From Microtetraspora sp. NBRC 16547 (GTDB lineage Bacteria; Actinomycetota; Actinomycetes; Streptosporangiales; Streptosporangiaceae): 61,366 bases of DNA. The stretch lies in NCBI RefSeq assembly GCF_030268965.1, contig NZ_BSSE01000036.1:1-61366 (forward strand), in the 5' to 3' direction. Each line of letters opens with the position of its first letter. Within the stretch, counting starts at the first letter, position 1. The notes under the pieces were generated by a model. That model was not told where the DNA came from. It ran no database searches and was given only the letters and a program-made list of their open reading frames with translations. Made by a program: the position numbers and the translations under genes. Shown one piece after another: positions 1 through 7,579 of the stretch.

Positions 1-1
1 C

Positions 2-106
2 AACCTCATCCGCCTGGACGCCTGGTGGAACGGGCACCCACTCGACCGGACCCGCACCGGCCACCTTGCCCGCCTCGAACTGGCAGAACTCGCTCTCGCG
101 GCCTGA
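2..106 (+). CDS. Transposase, C-terminal end only (IS1182-like)
   Basis: The window opens inside a reading frame that runs 34 codons to a TGA. The visible peptide contains RLDAWWNGHPLDRTRTGHLA, which resembles the C-terminal tail of IS1182-type transposases of actinomycetes; this assignment is from memory of the family and only the tail can be seen. No right-hand inverted repeat is obvious in the next 130 bases. It marks the left edge as a mobile-element boundary, consistent with the broken genes that follow. Whether the element is intact cannot be judged from here. Confidence 0.5.
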   Translation, partial: NLIRLDAWWNGHPLDRTRTGHLARLELAELALAA

Positions 107-234
107 GACGAGTTAGCCAGCAGGGTCCACCATCGTGACGCCGCCCTAGCTCGCCGGCACTGTCACCGGAGACGCCGGGTGGGCGAGATATCGGACATAC
201 CGGGCGATAGCTTGGATGTATCGATGAGGGGGCG

Positions 235-675
235 ATGGCCGTGCCTACTGCTCGAGAGCTCAAGGACGCGCTGTTCGACGCGATGAACGATCATGACCTG
301 GATCGAGTGCTCGAGTGCTATTGCTCCGATGCCGTCTACGTCACCCCGGCGGGCGTCGCGGAAGGGATCGAGCAGATCGCCTGGCAGTTCGAGCACCTGT
401 TCGCCGGTTTCCCCGATCTTCACATCGCGGCGTGGAACAAGTTCAGCTTCGACGATCCCGCGGTCACGGAGTACACGCTCGTCGGCACCCATACGGGCCC
501 CTTCCTCCTGCCGGACGGTGTCGTGGCGGAGCCGAGCGGTCGCCGCATCGCCGTCCGCGGCGCCTGTGCGTGCTCCACCGAGAACGGCCGGATCATCACC
601 GACCGGGACTACTACGACCAGCTCAAGCTGTACAGCCAGCTCGGTTATCGCCTCGCACCCGTCCCGGCCATGTAG
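235..675 (+). CDS. SnoaL-like / NTF2-fold protein
   Basis: A 146-residue protein of the size and pattern of SnoaL-like polyketide cyclases and NTF2-fold enzymes. The N-terminal helix ends in the typical 'DLDRVLECYCSDAVY' stretch (about residues 21-35), followed by the alternating helix and curved sheet pattern, with an aromatic-rich end (DRDYYDQLKLYSQLG). The start follows a purine-rich GAGGGGG site. Members bind small hydrophobic ligands in a cone-shaped pocket and many have no known reaction, so the substrate is not predictable. It stands alone; the DUF1801 gene downstream is about 75 bases away on the same strand. Confidence 0.75.
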   Translation: MAVPTARELKDALFDAMNDHDLDRVLECYCSDAVYVTPAGVAEGIEQIAWQFEHLFAGFPDLHIAAWNKFSFDDPAVTEYTLVGTHTGPFLLPDGVVAEPSGRRIAVRGACACSTENGRIITDRDYYDQLKLYSQLGYRLAPVPAM

Positions 676-749
676 CGACCTTCGCGCACCCGCCGCGGCG
701 GTGTATGCACCACACGGACCTTGTCGTACTGGCGTGGGAGCATGACTTC

Positions 750-1190
750 ATGGCGACATCGAAACAGCCGGTGACGGTTCCGACCGACGCCAGTGTCGAC
801 GACTTCCTGGCCGCAGTCCCCGACGAACGCCGGCGGGCCGACGGGGAGCGCCTCTGCACGATTCTGCGCGAGGTGACCGGCGAGCCCGCGGTGATGTGGG
901 GCCCGAGCATCGTCGGCTTTGGCAGCTACCGCTACACCTATGAAAGCGGGCGCACGGGCGACTGGCCCCTGGCGGCCTTCTCGCCGCGTAAGCAGCAGCT
1001 CGTCGTCTATCTGGTGGCCGGGTTCGAGGAGCGGCACGCATCGGTGCTCGCCCGGCTCGGTCCACACAAAACCGGCAAGGGATGCCTCTATCTGAAACGG
1101 CTCGACGACGTCGACGAGAGCGCGCTGCGCGAGCTCATCGACCGCACGGTGCGGGTGCATAAGGGTGTCGACCGGACCGGCAATCGCTGA
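750..1190 (+). CDS. DUF1801 domain protein
   Basis: A 146-residue cytosolic protein matching the DUF1801 (YdhG-like) family: 'VDDFLAAVPDERRRADGERL' near the N-terminus, 'EPAVMWGPSIVGFG' around residue 48, then a beta-rich core (GDWPLAAFSPRKQQLVVYL) and 'KTGKGCLYLKRLDDVD' near the end, where the fold usually closes. The ATG at 750 was chosen because homology begins about ten residues later; the open frame continues upstream but overlaps the previous gene. Function of the family is unknown. It may be cotranscribed with the SnoaL-like gene. Confidence 0.75.
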   Translation: MATSKQPVTVPTDASVDDFLAAVPDERRRADGERLCTILREVTGEPAVMWGPSIVGFGSYRYTYESGRTGDWPLAAFSPRKQQLVVYLVAGFEERHASVLARLGPHKTGKGCLYLKRLDDVDESALRELIDRTVRVHKGVDRTGNR

Positions 1191-1378
1191 CGATAACGGG
1201 AGCCCATATGGGCCGTCGAGCAGGGCCGGCCCCTGACGGGACAACGCCGCGTGCTTCCGGTGGACAGCCGGGTCGAAGTTCTGCGGCGGCCGGCTCACCG
1301 GAGATCGGCGCCCCCGATCCATCCCGGAGCGCTGAGCCTCGACAGGGCCACGACCGTGCCCCGCCGCCCAAGAGACCA

Positions 1379-1398
1379 CGGTCGCGAAGGCGCGACCG
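1379..1398. terminator. Hairpin, likely terminator of the TolB-like gene
   Basis: Perfect 8-bp stem CGGTCGCG / CGCGACCG with a 4-base loop (aagg), without a U tract. It lies about 55 bases past the stop of the minus-strand TolB-like gene. The rest of 1191-1454 holds no supported gene. Confidence 0.4.
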
Positions 1399-1454
1399 CC
1401 GCTTTGCTGCTGGAAGTCAGAGCCAGGAGTCGCGGGCCGTTCCAGTGGTGTGGG

Positions 1455-2501
1455 TCAACTGACGATCTGGAGCAGAGCCTGGGTTCGCGCCTGCGCCGGC
1501 TCGGCGAGCCGCTGCAGTTCCTTGCCGGACGAGTCGAGCACGACCAGGGTGTTGTGCGTGCGGCCGGCGACGCGGACCACCAGGCGGCCGTCGGCGAGGT
1601 AGAACGCGCCTATCTTCTTTCCCTTCACCGGGACGGGCACCTGGTTGCCGGTGACGGTGTCGACGATCGTCGGCGTGAACCCCTCCGGCCAACCCCCGTC
1701 GCCCCCCGGATCCTCCGGCGACAGCGTGTGCACCACGACCTTCCTGCCGTCGGGCGACAGGCTCTGCACGTGGTTGGCCAGCTTGATTCCCTTGGCCCGG
1801 ACGGAGGTCCCGGTCTTCATGTCGAAAACATAGACGCCTGCGGTCGTCCCGGTATACCCGGCGAGGTGGCGTCCGTCAGCGGACCAGGCGAGGTGGCAGA
1901 CGCCGAGCGTCTTACCGGCCTTGCGCGCGCCCGTGCCGTCCGGGTTTATAACTATGAGCGGCGACTTTTCGGAATTGTCCTTGGGAGAGTAGGCGACCTG
2001 GGTGGAGTCGGGGGACCAGACCGGCGTGAGGCAGGGGAACCCAGCGGCGGCGCCCTTGGCCACGATCTTCGCCGTGCTCCCGGCGCCGACGTGGACCCGG
2101 CCGTCCAGCGTGATCCACGCGAGCTTCGTGCCGTCGGGCGAGGCGGAGAACTGGAAGGTGTCCGGCACGTTGCCCAGCTTGGTGAACCCGCCGCCGGGCT
2201 CGTAGCGGGCGACCGGATAGCCCTTGGCGTAACTCAGGTAGACGGCGACCCCCTTGAGCGGCGTCGGCGTCGCGCTCGTGGCCCCGGCGGGCGTGCCGAC
2301 CGCACCGCCTCCCTCGGCTTCACCAGCGGTGGTGGTGGTGCGGGCGAGAGCGGCGTCGGGTGCGAACAGCACAGGGGTCAGCAATACAGGGACAAGGGCG
2401 AGTCCGGAAAGGACACGCAGCTTCAACGCGGGCGTGGCGGGGATCGTGGCGACGCGGCCGACGATCGTGCCGGCGGCCGGAGGGAGTGCGGTGCGCTTCA
2501 T
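1455..2501 (-). CDS. Secreted TolB-like beta-propeller protein
   Basis: A 348-residue exported protein. Residues 1-45 look like a long signal sequence (MKRTALPP, then a hydrophobic stretch with LSGLALVPVLLTPV and a likely cut near ALA-R). After a low-complexity T/A/G linker come repeated propeller blades of the WD40/TolB type: 'FSASPDGTKLAWITLDGRV', 'PVWSPDSTQVAY', 'HLAWSADGRHLAGYT' and 'QSLSPDGRKVVVHT'. Such blades usually mediate protein or cell-wall contacts rather than catalysis. The ATG at 2501 is preferred to one eight codons upstream because AGGAG sits six bases before it. No functional partner is visible nearby. Confidence 0.8.
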   Translation of the reverse strand: MKRTALPPAAGTIVGRVATIPATPALKLRVLSGLALVPVLLTPVLFAPDAALARTTTTAGEAEGGGAVGTPAGATSATPTPLKGVAVYLSYAKGYPVARYEPGGGFTKLGNVPDTFQFSASPDGTKLAWITLDGRVHVGAGSTAKIVAKGAAAGFPCLTPVWSPDSTQVAYSPKDNSEKSPLIVINPDGTGARKAGKTLGVCHLAWSADGRHLAGYTGTTAGVYVFDMKTGTSVRAKGIKLANHVQSLSPDGRKVVVHTLSPEDPGGDGGWPEGFTPTIVDTVTGNQVPVPVKGKKIGAFYLADGRLVVRVAGRTHNTLVVLDSSGKELQRLAEPAQARTQALLQIVS

Positions 2502-2643
2502 TGTGATCTCCTGAGATACGGGCACGTCCCGGTCTGGCCTCTGGCCTGTGCCTCCCGGGCTTGTGCACGCAGTGAAAGGTCACCCGCTTGCAGATCGCTT
2601 GATCACGGCATGCCGACCGTGCCGCAAGGAGCCCGCAAGGCGA

Positions 2644-3115
2644 TCAGTTGTGCACGACGACCGCGCCTTCGCCGAGCTGGACGATCCCCTCGCTTGCGCC
2701 GACGGCCACGTCGGCGTACCCATCCCCGTTGACGTCACCGACGGCGACGAACGATCCGAAGCTCCGGGCGGCCCCTGAGATCTTGGGCATGCCGGGAGAG
2801 GCCGGCGTCCAAAACCTGGGCGTGCCGTCCAGACCTCCGGCGGAGCCCCGGGTGATGGAGATACTGCCGCCCGCATCGTCGATCGCGTCGTCGGCGCTGC
2901 TCGTGACCACGTCACCGTAGCCGTCACCGTCGAGGTCGCCGACCGCTACGGCACGCACGCCCCAGCCGGGGAAGGTCCCGCGCGCCTGCCCTGCCAGGCC
3001 AGCCCGCGACCCCTGGTACACCACACCGATGCCCTCGTCGGGCCGGGTCATCCTCGGCGTAGGCGACGGCGAGGTCGGCATAGCCGTCCCCGTTGAAGTC
3101 GCCGACAGCCCCGCT
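2644..3115 (-). pseudogene. FG-GAP repeat (integrin-alpha-like) protein, frameshifted remnant
   Basis: Reading leftward, one frame encodes 'GDFNGDGYADLAVAYAEDD', a textbook FG-GAP calcium-binding repeat, and stops being homologous near 3055; the neighbouring frame then continues with 'GIGVVYQGSRAG', 'VAVGDLDGDGYGDVVTSS' and 'VAVGDVNGDGYADVAVGAS' to the stop at 2644. Three DxDGDGYxD motifs are therefore spread over two frames, so a frameshift has split the gene. Its N-terminal part, including any signal peptide, is missing. FG-GAP proteins in actinomycetes are normally 400-500 residues, secreted and beta-propeller shaped. A sequencing error is the alternative to true decay, but the missing N-terminus favours decay. 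Confidence 0.7.
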
Positions 3116-3228
3116 ACATCTTCAGCCGAACCTGACCACCCATCTCACCACGCCCTTATCCATGTAGGGATTCGGGTGGCCATATCAATGAGTGCGATAT
3201 CGAGCGAATGACCTATCGCGGTGACCTT

Positions 3229-3558
3229 TCAGGCGCCTCCGGCCTGTTCAGAGCTCACAGACTGCACGTACGCGCCGCTGTTGCTCACAGTAGAACGCTG
3301 ACCTTGGTCGACAAATTTCCAGGGACCGTATACCAAATTACACCCATGTGCGACGCAGAAATTGGCCTTCACTCTGAAACGACCGGTGGTCGGCTGGTTG
3401 GAAGAGCAGTATGCCCAGGCACTGTGAAGGTCGGCCGACTTACCGGTGCTGCAGGAGATCGCGGCGCTCGCGGGGGGCGCGGTCGTAACGGAGATGGTGG
3501 CCAGCGTGGCAAGGGCGACGAGTCCGACGCCCACGCGGTGTCGAAACTGGGATTTCAT
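3229..3558 (-). CDS. Small secreted cysteine-containing protein
   Basis: A 109-residue protein with a clear Sec signal peptide (MKSQFRHRVG, then hydrophobic GLVALATLATISV, cut near ASA-AI at about 32/33). The mature part of about 77 residues has four cysteines (in ISCSTG, AYCSSN, NFCVAHGC), which suggests two disulfides. GGAGGA lies just upstream of the ATG at 3558. I do not recognise the family; small secreted proteins of this form in actinomycetes include protease inhibitors and developmental factors, but nothing here decides between them. The base composition is visibly lower in GC than the neighbours, so it may have been acquired. Confidence 0.7.
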   Translation of the reverse strand: MKSQFRHRVGVGLVALATLATISVTTAPPASAAISCSTGKSADLHSAWAYCSSNQPTTGRFRVKANFCVAHGCNLVYGPWKFVDQGQRSTVSNSGAYVQSVSSEQAGGA

Positions 3559-4031
3559 TGTTCATCCTCCCGTATGGCGAAGCATCTGGACTCTCCCACG
3601 CCGTACGAAATTCGCCGGCGACCGAATCCTTCATCCGTGGATGGCGTAAGTGATCTACCGCAAGAATGCTTGATTGACCGAGGCTAGTCAATCCCTTTGT
3701 GTTGAGGCCAAAACCCGCTGCTGACGGCGCTCGACGCGACGCACCCCCTGCCGGGGCCCTCCGTTCGGGTCTGTGCGACCAGCAGCAGGAACTCCCGCAG
3801 AGCGACCTGGGGGAACGCGTCGGACAGCGTTATCTCGGTAGACGGTGCCGGACTCATTCCTGATCGTCCAGACCGAAATATGCCCCTGTCGAGTCGATCG
3901 ATCACCATTTGAGAACGCTTCGGCCGAGATGGCTTGGGGCGTCGCCAACGCCGAGCTCGGCATCCCGATGGATCCGCGCACGCTCGCATGTTCCAGTGAC
4001 GTGCATCATTTCATGCACTACTTTGGTGGGC
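3559..4031. other. No supported gene
   Basis: The stretch between the small secreted gene and the antitoxin-like gene holds no convincing gene. The minus strand shows partial open frames around 3684-3989 that might be two pieces of a frameshifted gene, but neither resembles a known family. The bases before 3660 are lower in GC than the rest of the window. Confidence 0.4.
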
Positions 4032-4295
4032 ATGGCAACTGCACGGAAGAACCTCACCTTCGACGAAGGCGCCCTCGCCGACGCCCAGGACATCGCGGAT
4101 GCCCAACGCATCTCCCTGTCCGAGTACGTCAGCAAGGCGCTCATCGAGGCCAATCTCCGGGCCACCGAGAGCGCCGCGCCCGAATGGGAACAGCGGATCG
4201 ACGCGCACCTCGCCAAGTTCGACGGCCTCGCGGCCGCCGCCCAGGCCGAGCTTGCCCACCAGCGCGCCACCGGCAAGGCAGGCAATGCCGCTTAG
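4032..4295 (+). CDS. Ribbon-helix-helix-like antitoxin candidate
   Basis: An 87-residue protein. The N-terminal part, 'ARKNLTFDEGALADAQDIA' followed by 'QRISLSEYVSKAL', has the strand-helix-helix layout of CopG/RHH DNA-binding antitoxins; the C-terminal half (about residues 45-87) is a charged, alanine-rich helix of the sort that wraps a toxin. The ATG at 4032 was chosen because the motif begins directly there. Its end overlaps the start of the next gene by 11 bases, which implies translational coupling. Antitoxin-before-toxin order and autoregulation are usual for such pairs; no operator was identified upstream. Confidence 0.65.
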   Translation: MATARKNLTFDEGALADAQDIADAQRISLSEYVSKALIEANLRATESAAPEWEQRIDAHLAKFDGLAAAAQAELAHQRATGKAGNAA

Positions 4296-4614
4296 CACAC
4301 CCGAGTTCGGCACCATCTGGTACGCCAAGGGCGGCGTCTACGGACCCGAGCCCGTCATGGTCATCAGCTCGCCCACCATGGCGCGGTTCGTCTCCGGCGC
4401 CGTCGCCGTCGTACCGGTCATCCGGCTCGACGACCCATGGCCGAAGCCGCCGCCGCTGCTCGCCGAGGTGATCCCCGGTGTCGGCATCGCCGCTCTCACC
4501 CGCTTCACCATCATCCCGGTCGGCTGCATCGTCGATGACGAGCCGTTCGCCCGGCTCGACCCCAGCCGGCACGCTGACGTGGCACGCCGCATCCGCAACT
4601 TCATCGGCCCATGA
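4285..4614 (+). CDS. PemK/MazF-like toxin candidate
   Basis: A 109-residue protein starting inside the preceding antitoxin-like gene. 'GTIWYAKGGVYGPEPVMVIS' at the N-terminus resembles the first strand pair of MazF/PemK endoribonucleases, and the protein continues as a beta-rich small barrel (VAVVPVIRLD, RFTIIPVGCIVDD) with a helical end (RHADVARRIRNFI). Length is right for the fold. The characteristic proline and arginine of classic MazF are not clearly present, so it is a diverged member at best. The tight overlap with a ribbon-helix-helix gene is the main support for the toxin call. Confidence 0.5.
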   Translation: MPLSTPEFGTIWYAKGGVYGPEPVMVISSPTMARFVSGAVAVVPVIRLDDPWPKPPPLLAEVIPGVGIAALTRFTIIPVGCIVDDEPFARLDPSRHADVARRIRNFIGP

Positions 4615-4701
4615 AGGCGCCGTTCCAGTGGCCCGTCACCGAACCTCAGCCGGGTAAATTGATCTCCGGCGATGAACCCGCCAGGGTTGCGTGACGGACC
4701 A

Positions 4702-5268
4702 CTAGATGCGGTCGTCGCCCCAGGCAAGGTTGAGGTACTCCGCTAGGTCCTCAGCCGTGCCCCCCACGTTGAGGAGAGCGCGGACGGCCTGGGCCTGCCT
4801 GGTCGTGGGCAGATACCCGTCGAGGAGGTAGGGGAGTAAGAGCCGCCGCCCCAGTACCTCACGCCACGAGATTCCTGATGGCCTGCGTACCACGGATATA
4901 TTGACCCTCAACGCGTGCTCGTTGCCTGGTGGGACGCCAGGCCGGTCGATCTCGATGGCGACGTACCGGAATCCATTGGCCAGGTCGCAACCAATACAGC
5001 CGGCCGGACCCCGGCTCAGCCTGTTGCCGCACTCGGTGCAGGTGAACCGGTCGTAGGCGGCGTCCACCACCCGCCACAGGTGCCTGTTGGGCTCGTCGAT
5101 CACCATCTCAGCGACGTCGCACTCATCCAGGGCCGTCAGCGTGCCGAACTCCTGCGTGACGAACTCCCGCCATCCGGATTCGACGATCTCGTCCACGATT
5201 CCGGCGCATCGCTCGCACTCAGGCGCTCCGGCGGGTTCCCAGTGGTGGCATTTGCCGCACCGCCGCAT
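4702..5268 (-). CDS. Zinc-ribbon protein of unknown function
   Basis: A 188-residue protein with a treble of cysteine pairs: CGKC and CERC near residues 4-20, and CTEC plus CIGC around residues 75-92, fitting two zinc-ribbon sites. Between and after them is a mixed alpha/beta region without recognisable catalytic motifs. I do not recognise the family. It is cytosolic by appearance (no signal or membrane segment). It reads away from the GH20 stub that lies just upstream, and its start region abuts the breakpoint, so the two were brought together by a rearrangement. Confidence 0.6.
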   Translation of the reverse strand: MRRCGKCHHWEPAGAPECERCAGIVDEIVESGWREFVTQEFGTLTALDECDVAEMVIDEPNRHLWRVVDAAYDRFTCTECGNRLSRGPAGCIGCDLANGFRYVAIEIDRPGVPPGNEHALRVNISVVRRPSGISWREVLGRRLLLPYLLDGYLPTTRQAQAVRALLNVGGTAEDLAEYLNLAWGDDRI

Positions 5269-5304
5269 CCTTGAACGGTACTCGCCGTCCTAAGCCGGAC
5301 TCCA

Positions 5305-5398
5305 CCCGATTATCCGGGGTGGCCGCGATTCGCGTGCCGTCGTCGAACGCGAACTCACCGTTCGCCGGGACGTACGTGCCCGGTCGGGGGATCAGCAT
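5305..5398 (-). pseudogene. Beta-N-acetylhexosaminidase (GH20) N-terminal stub
   Basis: Starting at the ATG at 5398 the peptide reads MLIPRPGTYVPANGEFAF and DDGTRIAATPD, which matches the first strand of the GH20 N-terminal domain 2, where 'iiPrP' and 'tri' begin the protein. Homology ends after about 30 residues and the frame runs into unrelated sequence. The stub begins inside the 3' end of the kinase gene, as expected for an operon partner. In related sugar operons the hexosaminidase would split imported chitobiose to GlcNAc. Nearly all of the enzyme, including the catalytic Asp-Glu pair, is gone. Confidence 0.6.
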
Positions 5399-6425
5399 GG
5401 CGGTCCTTTCCATGAGTGTCGGGGGAGTCGGCGGGAGGCCGCCAGGGAGCCGCCTCCTGGAGCCGTGCCCGTAGCTCGTCCACGTCCACGCGGGCGAGCG
5501 CGCGGGCCGCGAGGCACACGCCGCCCACGACGCCGGGAGCGGCGGTGAAGACGGGGGCCTTCCACCGGTCGCGGAGCAGTCGTCGTACGGCGGCTGTGAC
5601 GGGACCGCCGGAGGTGAGCACGCCGCCGGAGAGCACGATCGGGTTCTCCGACGCCGCGTCGCGGATCTCCGCCACGGATCCGGCCAGGCGGGCCGCGGCG
5701 TCCTGGACGATGTCGCGGGCCAGCGGGTCCTCGGCGGCGGCCTGAGAGACGAGCGGAGCCAGTCGGGCGAGCGCGCGGGGGACGAGCGCGTAGCTCGCCG
5801 TGACGACGGCGTCGGCATCTTCCCCCCGGTCCCCCGTGAGACCGTCCGGCCCGAGGAGGTGACGGGTCACCAGGGTCGCGAGCGGGCCAGTCTGTCGGTC
5901 GGCGTAGATGTCCCGCGTGACCCGCCGGACGGCCTCCCTGCCGAGCCAGAAAGCGGACCCCTCGTCGCCGAGCAGCCAGCCGAGCCCGTCGGCGGTGCGG
6001 TGGACCCGCCCGTCGCGGATCTCCGCGGCGACGGCTCCCGTCCCGGAGACCAGCACCGTGCCCGCCGGATCGCCGCTCCCTGAGGCGAAGGCCACGAGGA
6101 CGTCGCCGACGACCCGCATCGGGCACCGCAGCCCGGCGTCCTCCCAGGCCCGCTGGAAGATCGCGCCGACTCGGGCGTCCGCGAGGCGGCCTCTCCCGGC
6201 CAGGCCCAGCACGCCGGCCCGCACCTCGGCGGCGTCGAGGCCGGCCAGTGCCTGCCGCAGCGCCGACAGCATCGCCGCCGCCGCGGCCTCGGGCGGCCGG
6301 GACACCGGGTTGCCCGCGCCTGCCCTGCCGTAGCCGACCGGGATACCGGTGAGGGTCGATACGAGCGCGCGGGACGACGTGCCGCCGATGTCCAGGCCGA
6401 TCACCAGCGTGTCGCTGTTCGCCAT
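5355..6425 (-). CDS. nagK: BadF/BcrA-type ATPase, probable N-acetylglucosamine kinase
   Basis: A 356-residue member of the BadF/BadG/BcrA ATPase fold that includes eukaryotic-type GlcNAc kinase. Phosphate-1 motif 'VIGLDIGGTSSRALV' (residues 8-22), phosphate-2/connect region 'GTVLVSGTGAVAAEIRDG' near residue 125, 'GDEGSAFWLGREAVR' typical of this group, and adenosine motif 'IVLSGGVLTSGGPV' near residue 285 are all present. It would phosphorylate GlcNAc released inside the cell. It is divergent from the RpiR-SIS-ngcEFG operon, which imports that sugar, and a hexosaminidase once followed it. GAGG precedes the ATG at 6425. The exact sugar is inferred from context; other amino sugars are possible. 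Confidence 0.8.
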   Translation of the reverse strand: MANSDTLVIGLDIGGTSSRALVSTLTGIPVGYGRAGAGNPVSRPPEAAAAAMLSALRQALAGLDAAEVRAGVLGLAGRGRLADARVGAIFQRAWEDAGLRCPMRVVGDVLVAFASGSGDPAGTVLVSGTGAVAAEIRDGRVHRTADGLGWLLGDEGSAFWLGREAVRRVTRDIYADRQTGPLATLVTRHLLGPDGLTGDRGEDADAVVTASYALVPRALARLAPLVSQAAAEDPLARDIVQDAAARLAGSVAEIRDAASENPIVLSGGVLTSGGPVTAAVRRLLRDRWKAPVFTAAPGVVGGVCLAARALARVDVDELRARLQEAAPWRPPADSPDTHGKDRHADPPTGHVRPGER

Positions 6426-6496
6426 GGGGGCCTCGCGAAGTGATCTGGGGGGTGTGCGTCCATCGTGAGCCCCGCCGGGCGTCGGAACAAGGCTCC

Positions 6497-6553
6497 GATG
6501 AAAATTCTTTTTTCGTATTGACGTATGGGAGGTTCTAGGTCGTAATTTTCATC
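6497..6553. promoter_or_regulatory. Inverted repeat and promoter between nagK and rpiR
   Basis: GATGAAAATT (6497-6506) and AATTTTCATC (6544-6553) form a perfect 10-bp inverted repeat. A TTGACG -35 candidate (6518) lies between the arms and a poor -10 (near 6541) would overlap the right arm. The AT-rich arms contrast with the local GC. Best guess: two operator half-sites for the RpiR regulator encoded next, controlling both divergent units. Confidence 0.5.
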
Positions 6554-6586
6554 ATCGATACCCAGCGGGGAAAGGAATGTTCAGGC

Positions 6587-7579
6587 ATGCCGGAAGAGAT
6601 CGGCGAGACGCCCGCGCCGTCCGTGGGAGGGATCATCGGCCGGATCCGGGCCGAGTCGCCCAAGCTCCCCGACGCACTGCAGCGGATCGCGGAGTCGATT
6701 CTCAGCGACCCGGCCTCGGCCGCGCTGGCGACGATCATCGACCTCGCCGAGCGCAGCGGCACCTCGACGGCCACCGTCACCCGCTTCTGCCGGATGTTCG
6801 GGTTCCGCGGGTACGCGGCCCTGCGGGTCGCGCTCGCGACCGAGACCGGCCGGGCGGAGCAGGCCCGCTGGGACCTCGACATCGGGCGCGAGATCCTCCC
6901 GGCCGACCCCCTCGACCGCGTGCTGAGCATGGTCGCCTCGGCGGATTCCCGGGCCATTCAGGAGACGGCCGCCCAGCTCGACGTCAGGACCCTCGACCAG
7001 GTGATCAGCGCCATCGTCCAGGCTCGCCGGGTGGAGGTGTTCGGCATCGCCAGCAGCGCGAACGCCGCGCAGGAGCTTGCTCTGCGGCTCCAGCGCATCG
7101 GCGTGCTGTGCTGGGCGCGGTCGGAGGTCCACACCGCGCTCACCAACGCCGCGATCCTCCGGCCCGGCGACGTGGCCATCGGGCTGTCCCACAGCGGGCT
7201 GACCCGCGAGGTGATCGAGGTCATCGCCGAGGCCGGCGGACACGGCGCGACCACGGTGGCGGTGATCGGTTCTCCACGGACACCGCTGGCTGAGGTCGCC
7301 GACCACCTCCTCATCACCGCCTCCCACGAGACGACGTTCCGCCCCGAGGCGCTGGCCGCGCTTCACGCCCAGCTCCTGGTGCTCGACCTCATCTACATCG
7401 GCGTCGCCCAGCGGACGTACGACGCCAGCGTGGCGGCGTTCGAGGAGACCGCCCGGGCGGTGACCGGCCATCGTCTGCCCGACAAGGCTTCCTCGTCCGC
7501 CTCGAGGCGGCCACGACGCCCGACCGGAAAGCGGCCGAAAACGACCGTGGAAGCTCCCGACAGAACCGAGGAGACATGA
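6587..7579 (+). CDS. MurR/RpiR family regulator (HTH + SIS)
   Basis: A 330-residue transcription factor. Residues about 12-90 form the RpiR helix-turn-helix domain (ALQRIAESILSDP, 'DLAERSGTSTATVTRFCRMF'), and residues about 130-270 a SIS sugar-phosphate-binding domain (VEVFGIASSANAAQELALRL, 'VAIGLSHSGLTREVIEV'). The C-terminal tail is basic and low in complexity (RRPRRPTGKRPK) and probably disordered. It is the first gene of the importer operon and overlaps the SIS gene by four bases (ATGA). It most likely senses an amino-sugar phosphate such as GlcNAc-6-P and represses or activates the divergent promoters; the effector is inferred. Confidence 0.9.
   Translation: MPEEIGETPAPSVGGIIGRIRAESPKLPDALQRIAESILSDPASAALATIIDLAERSGTSTATVTRFCRMFGFRGYAALRVALATETGRAEQARWDLDIGREILPADPLDRVLSMVASADSRAIQETAAQLDVRTLDQVISAIVQARRVEVFGIASSANAAQELALRLQRIGVLCWARSEVHTALTNAAILRPGDVAIGLSHSGLTREVIEVIAEAGGHGATTVAVIGSPRTPLAEVADHLLITASHETTFRPEALAALHAQLLVLDLIYIGVAQRTYDASVAAFEETARAVTGHRLPDKASSSASRRPRRPTGKRPKTTVEAPDRTEET

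Noticed and set aside
1191-1454. Open frames between the DUF1801 and TolB-like genes
   Set aside because: No start with a ribosome site and no family similarity; only a terminator hairpin is supported.
3684-3989. Two minus-strand frames that might be one frameshifted gene
   Set aside because: Neither resembles a known family and the joint would be arbitrary.
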